A stretch of DNA of 10,946 bases from Ruminococcus sp. UBA3800. GTDB lineage: Bacteria; Bacillota; Clostridia; Oscillospirales; Ruminococcaceae. Below are positions 1 to 6,699 of this stretch, piece by piece; position 1 is the first letter of the stretch, and every line of letters begins with the position of its first letter. The notes under the pieces were generated by a model that saw only the letters and a list, made by a program, of their open reading frames with translations, was not told the origin of the DNA and did no database searches. The stretch is taken from positions 1-10,946 of the forward strand of contig DFEO01000122.1 in the NCBI GenBank assembly GCA_002368715.1, written 5' to 3'. Position numbers and translations under genes: made by a program.

Positions 1-1613
1 CTGGGCAGGGTGCGTGTTGACATCACAGCAGGCACCGTGCAGCCGAAGCCGATGAGCATAGGCACTATGCTTCGGCCCGAAAGGCCGAGCTTGCGCAGGA
101 TCTTGTCCATAACAAAGGCGACTCTTGCTATATATCCGCTGTCCTCGAGTATAGAGAGGAAAAAGAAAAGGATAACGATAAGAGGCAGAAAGCTGAGTAC
201 ACTTCCGACACCCTCAAAGATGCCGTTTATTATCAGGCTGTGTATAACGCTGTTCACATCCGCCTGCGTAAGCGCCTTGTCGGCCATGTCGGTAAGCTTT
301 TCTATGCCGCTTTCCAGAAGCCCCTGCAAATAATCTCCTATGACCCCGAAGGTCAGCCAGAACACCAGTGCCATTATCGCTATGAACGAAGGGATAGCGG
401 TGTATTTTCCTGTGAGAATGCGGTCGATGCGCCTGCTCCTTATCTGCTCACGGCTGGTCTTAGGCTTTGTCACACAGCTGCGGCACACGTTCATAATGAA
501 TGAAAAGCGCATATCCGCAACAGCTGCATTTATATCAAGGCCACGCTCTTTTTCGGTCTGTCTGATTATCTTTGAAACTATCTGCTTTTCGTCGTCGTCC
601 AGCTCCAGCTGCTCGATCACCAGGTCGTCGTTCTCTGCCACCTTGCTTGCGGCAAACCTCAGCGGGAGCTCTTTGTCCTCGGCATGATCCTCGATAAGGT
701 GCTCGATGCTGTGTATGCAGCGGTGGACAGCTCCGCCGTGGTCGCTCTTTGCACAAAGGTCAAGATTGAGCGGCTTTTCCTGATAGTAAGCAACGTGCAT
801 TGCGTGGTCGATAAGCTCGTCGATGCCCTGATCCTTGGCTGCGGAGATCGCCACCACAGGAATGCCCAGCATCTCTTCCATAAGGTTTATATCTATGTTG
901 CCGCTGTTTGCGATGAGCTCGTCCATCATATTCAGTGCGACGACCATAGGCACGTTCATCTCGATGAGCTGAGTGGTCAGATAAAGGTTTCGCTCTATAT
1001 TTGTTACATCTACGATGTTGATTATCGCAGACGGTTTTTTGTCTATCACAAAATTTCTCGAAACTATCTCCTCGCTGCTGTACGGCGACATCGAGTAGAT
1101 GCCGGGAAGATCTGTTATCAGCGTGCCGGGTCTGCCCTTGATCTCGCCGTCCTTGCGGTCCACGGTGACACCGGGAAAGTTTCCTACGTGCTGCTTCGAG
1201 CCTGTCAGTCGGTTGAAAAGGGTGGTCTTTCCGCTGTTCTGGTTGCCCACCAGCGCAAAGGTAAGCTTTGTGTCTCTGGGTATAGGCTTTTTGCTTGCCT
1301 CCGGGTGAAACCTTCCTGCCTCGCCAAGACCCGGGTGTTCGGTCTTTTTGTGCTTTTTGCGCTCTTGTGCCTTCTGCTGTCTGCTGTCGGCAGGCACCAC
1401 CTCTATCTTTTCGGCGTCGGCAAGCCTTAGCGTGAGTGCATATCCGTGGATGCGAAGCTCCACAGGGTCGCCCATAGGTGCATACTGCACCACCTCTATC
1501 TCGGCTCCGGGTATTATGCCCATATCCAGAAAATGCTGTCTGAGGGCGCCCTCTCCGCCTATGGACTGCACACGGACCGTTTCGCCTATTTTTGTATCCT
1601 TGAGTGTTTTCAT
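1..1613 (-). CDS. feoB: Ferrous iron transporter, FeoA-FeoB fusion (3' end cut by window edge)
   Basis: FeoB imports Fe2+ across the cytoplasmic membrane, gated by a cytosolic G-protein domain. The 537 visible residues contain an N-terminal FeoA-like SH3 domain (about 1-73, with the FLDMGIIPGAEIEV motif), a charged linker (about 74-113), and the G domain: P-loop GNQNSGKTT at 123-131, switch threonine near 150, DLPG at 168-171 and NMMD at 228-231. Membrane helices start near residue 390, and the Gate core is seen in the motifs LEDSGYIARVAF and GFGCTVPAVM. The remaining C-terminal membrane part lies beyond position 1. The ATG at 1613 has an AAGGAG ribosome site 8 nt upstream (1622-1627) and a good promoter. 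The FeoA fusion is known in some Firmicutes and is not a novelty by itself. It is transcribed divergently from nadA. Confidence 0.96.
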   Translation of the reverse strand, partial: MKTLKDTKIGETVRVQSIGGEGALRQHFLDMGIIPGAEIEVVQYAPMGDPVELRIHGYALTLRLADAEKIEVVPADSRQQKAQERKKHKKTEHPGLGEAGRFHPEASKKPIPRDTKLTFALVGNQNSGKTTLFNRLTGSKQHVGNFPGVTVDRKDGEIKGRPGTLITDLPGIYSMSPYSSEEIVSRNFVIDKKPSAIINIVDVTNIERNLYLTTQLIEMNVPMVVALNMMDELIANSGNIDINLMEEMLGIPVVAISAAKDQGIDELIDHAMHVAYYQEKPLNLDLCAKSDHGGAVHRCIHSIEHLIEDHAEDKELPLRFAASKVAENDDLVIEQLELDDDEKQIVSKIIRQTEKERGLDINAAVADMRFSFIMNVCRSCVTKPKTSREQIRSRRIDRILTGKYTAIPSFIAIMALVFWLTFGVIGDYLQGLLESGIEKLTDMADKALTQADVNSVIHSLIINGIFEGVGSVLSFLPLIVILFFFLSILEDSGYIARVAFVMDKILRKLGLSGRSIVPMLIGFGCTVPAVMSTRTLP

Positions 1614-1650
1614 CCGCTTTTCTCCTTATGTTCGTTCTCAGTTAACTTCG

Positions 1651-1679
1651 ATGATAGCCTAAATTTATATCTTTGTCAA
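1651..1679 (-). promoter_or_regulatory. Promoter of feoB
   Basis: On the minus strand a perfect -35 TTGACA (1674-1679) and a -10 TATCAT (1651-1656) are separated by 17 bp, giving a predicted start near 1644 and a leader of about 30 nt. A TTAGGCTA sequence sits just upstream of the -10 element; it resembles one half of a DtxR/IdeR-type iron box, but no second half is visible, so iron control is only a possibility. Confidence 0.75.
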
Positions 1680-1730
1680 GACGTAAGCGTGAAAGATTTT
1701 GTAACTATTTCATTTCACACAAAAACGGGG

Positions 1731-1759
1731 TTTACAACAGTCGCTTTTTGTGGTATAAT
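1731..1759 (+). promoter_or_regulatory. Promoter of nadA-ppk
   Basis: A -35 TTTACA (1731-1736), a 17-bp spacer and a perfect -10 TATAAT (1754-1759) preceded by TGG form an extended -10 sigma-A-type promoter. The predicted start is near 1766, leaving a leader of about 56 nt before nadA. That leader contains ATATAC and GTATAT arms (1772-1777 and 1785-1790), a possible operator or small hairpin. Confidence 0.85.
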
Positions 1760-1821
1760 GGTCACGAATAAATATACGTTCGGAGTATATCATTAAAATA
1801 AAATGCAGAGGTGGTACATAT

Positions 1822-2748
1822 ATGCAGATAAGCGAAGTCCAGGAAATGATAAGGCAGCTCAAGCAGCAGAAGGATATCTGTATCCTTGCCCACAGCTATC
1901 AGGCAAGGGAGATCCTTGAGGTCGCCGACATAACAGGCGACTCCTACAAGCTCAGCGTCGAGGCGGCAAAGGTCTCAAACAGGAACATTCTTATGTGCGG
2001 CGTCCATTTTATGGCGGAGACCGCAAAGATGCTCTCTCCCGACAAGAGGGTGTATCTTTCCCATGTTGATGCGGGGTGTCCTATGGCGGAGCAGATGGAT
2101 CCCGAATTCATCGAGCAGATAAAGGCCTGTGAGCCTGATCGCAAGGTGGTCTGCTATGTGAACACGACAGCTGCACTGAAGGCTGTCTGTGATGTTTGTG
2201 TCACAAGCTCATCGGCTGTGAAGATAGTTAAGGCTATGGAGGATAAGAAGATACTTTTTATCCCCGACTGCAATCTCGGCGCTTATGTTCAGAAGGCTTG
2301 TCCCGAAAAGGATATAATGCTCCTTGAGGGCGGCTGTCCCGTTCATGCGGCCATAACAGCTGACGAGGTGCTGGAGGCAAAGGCCAAGCATCCGGATGCG
2401 CTCGTTCTTGTACACCCCGAGTGCCGGCCTGCTGTTACAGAGCTTGCGGACTTTGCAGGCTCCACCTCGGATATAATGAACTTTGCCGCAAACAGCGATG
2501 CAGGGGAGTTCATCATAGGCACAGAGAACTCTATCGCAGAGCATCTCCAGTACCGTTTCCCCGAGAAGAGATTCTATGTTATGTCAAAGAGGCTGATCTG
2601 TCCGAATATGAAGCTGACGACTCTGATGGATGTTTACAGAAGCTGTCTGGAGGTCGGGACCGATACAGACAGAGAAATAAAAATGGATGACGAGCTGATA
2701 TCAAAAGCCGTTGTCTGCATAAACGAAATGATCCGCCTCGGCGGCTGA
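1822..2748 (+). CDS. nadA: Quinolinate synthase NadA
   Basis: NadA condenses iminoaspartate with dihydroxyacetone phosphate to make quinolinate, the precursor of NAD in the de novo pathway; it acts in the cytosol. The 308-residue length is normal for the compact clade of the family. The three cluster cysteines expected for the 4Fe-4S cluster are present: C86 in AGCPMAEQM, C172 in GGCPVHAAI and C260 in ICPNMK. Other family signatures are AHSYQ (21-27 region), YVNTTAALKA, PDCNLGAYV and VHPEC (198-201). The ATG at 1822 has an AGAGGTGG ribosome site at 1807-1814. nadB and nadC, which often accompany nadA in Clostridia, are not in this window; instead ppk follows 16 nt later, probably in the same transcript. 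Confidence 0.96.
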   Translation: MQISEVQEMIRQLKQQKDICILAHSYQAREILEVADITGDSYKLSVEAAKVSNRNILMCGVHFMAETAKMLSPDKRVYLSHVDAGCPMAEQMDPEFIEQIKACEPDRKVVCYVNTTAALKAVCDVCVTSSSAVKIVKAMEDKKILFIPDCNLGAYVQKACPEKDIMLLEGGCPVHAAITADEVLEAKAKHPDALVLVHPECRPAVTELADFAGSTSDIMNFAANSDAGEFIIGTENSIAEHLQYRFPEKRFYVMSKRLICPNMKLTTLMDVYRSCLEVGTDTDREIKMDDELISKAVVCINEMIRLGG

Positions 2749-2764
2749 ATAAGGGTGACTTGCT

Positions 2765-4894
2765 TTGAGTAAGAAGGTTTATGATAACAGGGAGCTGTCG
2801 TGGCTCAAGTTTAATGAAAGGGTGCTTGAGGAAGCGCAGGACAATAACACTCCGCTTCTGGAAAGGCTGCTGTTCTCATCTATATATGCCAGCAATCTTG
2901 ACGAGTTTTTCAGGGTGCGTGTGGGGTCTATCTATGACCAGTCGCTGGTAAATGACGAGGAGAAGGACAATAAGTCAAAGATGCGCCCCTCCGAGCAGCT
3001 GGCGGCTATCTTTGCAAGGGTCAAGGAGCTGGCTCCCGTAAATGACAAGACCTATTCTGTCATAATGAAGGAGCTGGAGCTGAACAACATTTTCTACAAG
3101 CCTGTAAAGAGCCTTTCAAAGACCGAGCTTGAATATCTGGAGGCTTATTTTGCCTACGAGATAAAGCCGTTTCTCAATGCGTTCATTATCGACAAGCGCC
3201 ACCCGTTCCCGTTTCTTGTAAACCAGAGCATATATGCCGTGACAAAGCTCAGCGCAAAGTCCGGGCTGCTGGTGGGCATAGTCGGATGCAGCGAGAAATT
3301 CCAGAGGGTGATCTTTCTGCCTGCGGATGACGGAGCGATAAGCTTTGTGCTGGTGGAGGACGTTATCCTCAGCTTTATCGACAGAGCCTTCACAGGCTAT
3401 AAGGTCGAGGAGAAGACCCTTATAAGGGTGACACGAAATGCCGACATAGATGTTGACGAGGGGTTTGACTCGGAGCTTGATTTCAGGGAGAATATGTCGG
3501 AGCTGATAAAGAAAAGAAAAAGGCTCTGCCCTGTAAGGATGCAGCTTTCAAAGCAGCCCTCCGAGGCTGTGCTCGGGGAGCTTTTGTCAAGGCTGGAGCT
3601 TTCTCCCAGACAGGTATTTTTGCAGAAATGTCCGCTGGATATGTCGTTTGTGTTCTCTGTGTTCGACAAGGCCAAGGACAAAAAGGAGCTGTTTTTCAAC
3701 AGGCTGGAGCCACAGGCTTCACCTATGATAAAAGAGAACGTTCCTATGATAGAGCAGATAGACAAGCAGGATCTCTTCCTGTCCTATCCTTATGAGTCTA
3801 TCAAGCCTTTTATTCGTCTGCTCAATGAAGCTGCTGCGGATGAGAGCGTTGTTTCTATAAAAATGACGCTTTACAGGGTGGCGAAGAACTCGAAGATAAT
3901 AAAGGCTCTCTGCGAGGCCGCCGAGAACGGCAAGGAAGTGCTCGTTCTGGTCGAGCTCAGAGCCCGCTTTGACGAGGAGAACAATATCGGCTGGTCACAG
4001 GTGCTCGAAGAATCGGGCTGCCGTGTTATTTACGGGCCGCAGGGGCTGAAGGTGCATTCAAAGCTCTGCCTTATCACACGGAAGATCGAAAGAAATGTTA
4101 AATATACCGTTCAGATAGGAACGGGTAATTATAACGAAAAAACAGCAGGCCTTTATACGGACCTGTGTCTTATGACATCCGACAGGGAGATAGCAGAGGA
4201 TGCCTGTGAGGTGTTCCGGACACTCCAGATAGGCGAGCTTGTCGAAGACACAAAGGCGCTGCTTGTTGCCCCGAGATGTCTTCAGAACAAGGTGCTTGCT
4301 ATGATGGATGAGCAGATAGAGGCAGCAAAGGCGGGCAGGGATGCCTATGTGGGGGCAAAGCTGAACTCCCTCACCGACAAGGCCATAATCGACAAGATCA
4401 TCGAATGCTCACAGGCAGGCGTCAGGGTGGAGCTTGTGATAAGAGGTATCTCCTGTCTTGTGGCAGGAGTGAAAAAGATGACCGAGAACGTGACTATACG
4501 CTCGATAGTCGGGCGCTATCTCGAGCACGCAAGGATCTATATTTTCGGCACGGGTGAGGACAGAAAGGTGTATATCTCCAGCGCCGACTATATGACCCGC
4601 AACACCACCCGAAGAGTAGAGGTGGCAGCGCCTGTGCTGGATGAGCAGATAAAGAAAAGGGTGCTTGACATTTTTGCGCTCCAGATGCGTGACAATGTGA
4701 AGGCCAGGGTGATGCAGCCCGACGGCATTTACAGGCGTGCCGAAAGAGGCGATGTGGCTGTGGACGCACAGGCTATCCAGTTTGCCGAGAGCTATGCAAA
4801 CGCACCTCTCCCCGAGAGAAACACCGCCGAGCCGCCAAAGAAAAAAGGCTTTTTTGCAAAGCTCAGGGCTTTGTTTTCAAAGAAAAGCCGATGA
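2765..4894 (+). CDS. ppk1: Polyphosphate kinase PPK1
   Basis: PPK1 reversibly polymerises the gamma-phosphate of ATP into inorganic polyphosphate. The 709 residues match the family length. The N-terminal signature NRELSWLKFNERVLEEA (8-24) and SNLDEFFRVRVG (43-54) are textbook PPK1. The two phospholipase-D-like catalytic halves show H431 (GLKVHSKLCLI), the residue expected to be phosphorylated, and H588 (YLEHARIYIFGTGE); IGTGNYNEKTAGLYTD (451-466) and SSADYMTRNTTRRVE are also conserved. The start is TTG at 2765. An in-frame stop (2756-2758) excludes any upstream start, and AAGGGTGA at 2751-2758 is a suitably spaced ribosome site. The last 18 residues form a lysine-rich tail with aromatic and leucine positions that looks like a short amphipathic helix. 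It is probably co-transcribed with nadA. Confidence 0.97.
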   Translation: MSKKVYDNRELSWLKFNERVLEEAQDNNTPLLERLLFSSIYASNLDEFFRVRVGSIYDQSLVNDEEKDNKSKMRPSEQLAAIFARVKELAPVNDKTYSVIMKELELNNIFYKPVKSLSKTELEYLEAYFAYEIKPFLNAFIIDKRHPFPFLVNQSIYAVTKLSAKSGLLVGIVGCSEKFQRVIFLPADDGAISFVLVEDVILSFIDRAFTGYKVEEKTLIRVTRNADIDVDEGFDSELDFRENMSELIKKRKRLCPVRMQLSKQPSEAVLGELLSRLELSPRQVFLQKCPLDMSFVFSVFDKAKDKKELFFNRLEPQASPMIKENVPMIEQIDKQDLFLSYPYESIKPFIRLLNEAAADESVVSIKMTLYRVAKNSKIIKALCEAAENGKEVLVLVELRARFDEENNIGWSQVLEESGCRVIYGPQGLKVHSKLCLITRKIERNVKYTVQIGTGNYNEKTAGLYTDLCLMTSDREIAEDACEVFRTLQIGELVEDTKALLVAPRCLQNKVLAMMDEQIEAAKAGRDAYVGAKLNSLTDKAIIDKIIECSQAGVRVELVIRGISCLVAGVKKMTENVTIRSIVGRYLEHARIYIFGTGEDRKVYISSADYMTRNTTRRVEVAAPVLDEQIKKRVLDIFALQMRDNVKARVMQPDGIYRRAERGDVAVDAQAIQFAESYANAPLPERNTAEPPKKKGFFAKLRALFSKKSR

Positions 4895-4903
4895 AGATAC
4901 AAA

Positions 4904-4942
4904 AAAACGCTTACGGACTTTTCCGTAAGCGTTTTGTTTTTT
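4904..4942. terminator. Bidirectional intrinsic terminator between ppk1 and thrH
   Basis: A perfect 14-bp stem (4904-4917 with 4922-4935) closes a 4-nt loop. On the plus strand it is followed by a T tract (4937-4942) that ends ppk1 transcription. On the minus strand it is followed by the complement of the A tract at 4901-4907, which ends thrH. The T tract overlaps the thrH stop codon. Confidence 0.92.
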
Positions 4943-5549
4943 AGTCCATAGCCTTTTTGATAGCTGCCAGGAACTCGTCATATTCCTCAAAAGCAGGCAG
5001 CTCGGGGTGCTCGGCCTTGATAGCCTCTGTCGATTTGAACAAAAAGCCTGCCTTGCTTGCCTGTATCATAGCAAGGTCGTTGTGGCTGTCGCCTGCCGCA
5101 ATGGTGGTGAAGCCTGCGGACTGGAGCGCTCTGACGGTGGTGAGCTTCGACTTCTCGCATCTCATCTTATAGCCTGTTATCTCACCGTTCTCGCCGACCT
5201 CCAGCGAGTTGCAGAACAGCGTGGGATATCCCAGCTTCTTCATAAGAGGGCCTGCAAACTGATAGAAGGTGTCGCTCAGGATAAGCACCTGTGTAAAGCT
5301 CCTGAGCTCGTCCAGAAACTCCTTTGCGCCGGGGAGCGGATCTATCTTTGCGATAGTTTCCTGTATCTCTTTAAGTCCGAGGCCGTGCTCCTTGAGGATA
5401 GCCAGCCTGTATTTCATAAGCTTGTCATAATCAGGCTCATCCCTTGTGGTCCTGCGAAGCTCGGGGATGCCGCTCGCTTCTGAAAATGCGATCCAGATCT
5501 CGGGAACGAGAACGCCCTCAAGATCAAGACAGGTAACATACATATTCAT
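4941..5549 (-). CDS. thrH: ThrH-type HAD phosphatase (phosphoserine phosphatase / homoserine phosphotransferase)
   Basis: The 202 residues align by eye along their length with ThrH of Pseudomonas, a HAD-superfamily enzyme that hydrolyses phosphoserine and can transfer the phosphate to homoserine, linking serine and threonine synthesis. The start CLDLEGVLVPEIWIAF carries HAD motif I in the ThrH form DxE (D9, E11) rather than DxD. Motif II is S92 in ILSDTFYQF, the motif III lysine is probably near 133-135, and motif IV is GDSHND (153-158; D154, D158). The small cap in the region 30-75 has TTRDEPDYDKLMKYRL, typical of ThrH. ATG at 5549 has AGGAGG 7 nt upstream (5557-5562); codon 3 is also ATG but is placed less well. 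It has its own strong promoter and converges on ppk1. In vivo substrate preference cannot be read from sequence. Confidence 0.9.
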   Translation of the reverse strand: MNMYVTCLDLEGVLVPEIWIAFSEASGIPELRRTTRDEPDYDKLMKYRLAILKEHGLGLKEIQETIAKIDPLPGAKEFLDELRSFTQVLILSDTFYQFAGPLMKKLGYPTLFCNSLEVGENGEITGYKMRCEKSKLTTVRALQSAGFTTIAAGDSHNDLAMIQASKAGFLFKSTEAIKAEHPELPAFEEYDEFLAAIKKAMD

Positions 5550-5582
5550 ATAAATTCCTCCTAAATCACTAAATACTCTAAG

Positions 5583-5611
5583 ATTATATCACAATGCAGA
5601 TAAACATTCAA
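5583..5611 (-). promoter_or_regulatory. Promoter of thrH
   Basis: On the minus strand a -35 TTGAAT (5606-5611), a 17-bp spacer and a perfect -10 TATAAT (5583-5588) with TGA before it form an extended -10 promoter. The predicted start near 5576 gives a leader of about 27 nt. No terminator is visible between the rsmE stop (5652) and this promoter, so read-through from rsmE is also possible. Confidence 0.8.
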
Positions 5612-5651
5612 GAGCATTTTGTGAATTTTATAACAGGATTTTCAGACTGCC

Positions 5652-6371
5652 CTACATATTTCCCGTCAGGTTCATTATCACCGACAGCGCAGCAACAGGC
5701 GCTGTTTCACACCTGAGTATACGTTTGCCGAGCCCCGTGAGCACAGCCCCCGAAGCCTCGGCTCTGTCTGCCTCCTCCTGCTCGAAGCCGCCTTCGCTGC
5801 CGATAAGCAGTCCTATGTCTCTTTTTCCCTCCAGAGTCTCCCTGCAAAGCGACCTGCCGCCCTTTTCATAGCAGACAAGAGAAAGGTCACAGTGCTTCAT
5901 CTGTTCAAGGCACTGCTCAAAGCTAAGCAGGGGAGTTATCTCCACCAGCTTTGCTCTGCCCGACTGCTTGCAGGCTTCGAGAGATATGCGTCTCAGGCGC
6001 TCCAGCTTCTTGTCAAAGCTTTTTTTGTCCGGCCTTGATACGCACCTTGAAGTCAGTACAGGACATATCCTGCTCACTCCCAGCTCCGTTGCCTTCTGAA
6101 CGATAAAGTCAAGCTTGTCGCCCTTTGGCACAGCCTGAAAGAGCGTGACAAAAACATCAGGCTCGTTTTCGGACTCTTTTTTATCCAGTGTCTCACAGCT
6201 CACACACTCGTCCGAGATAGTCAGTATCCTTGCCAGATACTCGGTCCCGCCCGAGCATACCGTTATCTCATCTCCGAGCCTCATCCTCAGGCTGCGGCCT
6301 ATGTGTCTTGCATCGGGACCTGTTATATTTATCATCCCGCCGGAAATATCATCGCAGAAAAACCTTGGCAT
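5652..6371 (-). CDS. rsmE: 16S rRNA (uracil(1498)-N3)-methyltransferase RsmE
   Basis: RsmE methylates N3 of U1498 in 16S rRNA of the small ribosomal subunit, using S-adenosylmethionine. The 239 residues have the normal family size. An N-terminal PUA-like RNA-binding domain (about 1-70) is followed by a SPOUT (trefoil knot) methyltransferase domain. Signatures are KGDKLDFIVQKATELGV (83-99), EACKQSGR (132-139), the cofactor-loop motif IGSEGGFEQEE (190-200) and LGKRILRCETA (214-224). ATG at 6371 follows a GAGGGTG ribosome site at short spacing. In many Firmicutes rsmE directly follows prmA; here a PII-like gene, two terminators and about 330 bp without a protein gene separate them. No confident promoter was found for rsmE. 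The best candidate is TAGACA with TATGAT at a long 19-bp spacing (6534-6564, minus). Confidence 0.96.
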   Translation of the reverse strand: MPRFFCDDISGGMINITGPDARHIGRSLRMRLGDEITVCSGGTEYLARILTISDECVSCETLDKKESENEPDVFVTLFQAVPKGDKLDFIVQKATELGVSRICPVLTSRCVSRPDKKSFDKKLERLRRISLEACKQSGRAKLVEITPLLSFEQCLEQMKHCDLSLVCYEKGGRSLCRETLEGKRDIGLLIGSEGGFEQEEADRAEASGAVLTGLGKRILRCETAPVAALSVIMNLTGNM

Positions 6372-6462
6372 CCTTTCACCCTCTTACAGTGCTTTGCAGC
6401 CCGATAACACAGGCAGGGCCGCAAAAATATTTCAGTTTTTTTCAGAAATAATACAACAACTT

Positions 6463-6491
6463 TTCACACGCATTACACAATGAAATAGTAT
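6463..6491 (+). promoter_or_regulatory. Candidate plus-strand promoter for the small RNA
   Basis: TTCACA (6463-6468, five of six matches to the -35 consensus), a 17-bp spacer and TAGTAT (6486-6491, four of six matches to the -10 consensus) point rightward, with a predicted start near 6498. It lies divergent to rsmE. The match is moderate and could be chance in AT-rich DNA; the main support is the terminator placed about 130 nt downstream on the same strand. Confidence 0.35.
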
Positions 6492-6497
6492 CATATG

Positions 6498-6630
6498 CAC
6501 ATAACAACGATATGTTGGCTTCTACCCCGAGCCATCATATATATGCTTGTAGATTTTTTGTCTACTTGCTTCTCCCCTATAATTTTATTTTACGGCTCCT
6601 GCGGCATAGCTGCGGGAGCTCTTCTTTTTT
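6498..6630 (+). ncRNA. Candidate small RNA with C-rich motifs (unnamed)
   Basis: The stretch 6372-6699 has no credible protein gene, but its plus strand could encode a transcript of about 133 nt. First hairpin: arms 6510-6520 and 6530-6540 pair over 11 positions with one T-T mismatch and expose a 9-nt loop containing CCCC (6525-6528). Second hairpin: GTAGA with TCTAC (6549-6553, 6561-6565), extended by a GC pair beyond a 2x2 T-T internal loop. A second CCCC (6574-6577) lies in an AT-rich, apparently unpaired stretch. The 3' end is an intrinsic terminator (6594-6630). C-rich unpaired motifs are characteristic of Gram-positive regulatory RNAs that pair with Shine-Dalgarno sequences, but this is inference. 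An ATG at 6512 lacks a ribosome site. I recognise no named RNA family. Confidence 0.4.
6594..6630 (+). terminator. Intrinsic terminator, plus strand
   Basis: Arms 6595-6605 and 6609-6619 form an 11-bp GC-rich stem with two G-U wobbles and a 3-nt loop; G6594 and T6620 can add a wobble pair. CTTC and six T (6625-6630) follow on the plus strand. The minus strand has no matching T run after the stem, so the signal is directional. No plus-strand protein gene precedes it, which is the main reason to suspect an RNA gene. Confidence 0.65.
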
Positions 6631-6634
6631 GCAG

Positions 6635-6677
6635 AAAAAAGGCAGCACCGCAATGGTGAAGATTCAGCGGTGCTGCC
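6635..6677 (-). terminator. Intrinsic terminator of the PII-like gene (prmA operon)
   Basis: On the minus strand an 11-bp perfect stem (GGCAGCACCGC, plus-strand arms 6641-6651 and 6667-6677) with a 15-nt loop is followed by six T (complement of 6635-6640). It lies about 23 nt after the stop of the PII-like gene and faces the plus-strand terminator at 6594-6630 with only 4 nt between their T tracts. Confidence 0.88.
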
Positions 6678-6699
6678 GGAGTTTGGTCTGTCTGTTTTG

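Noticed and set aside
684..1430. Long plus-strand ORF of 248 codons opposite feoB
   Set aside because: It lies antisense to the clear FeoB G domain, has no ribosome site and its translation has no recognisable family; it is a shadow of feoB codon structure.
1651..1680. Fur box at the feoB promoter
   Set aside because: No 19-bp palindrome of GATAAT-type repeats is present; only a DtxR-like half site could be seen.
1766..1821. Possible riboswitch in the nadA leader
   Set aside because: The leader is only about 56 nt with one small AT-rich hairpin and no known NAD-riboswitch core or expression-platform terminator.
5007..5483. Plus-strand ORF opposite thrH
   Set aside because: It is antisense to a gene with full HAD motifs, a ribosome site and a promoter; no independent coding signal.
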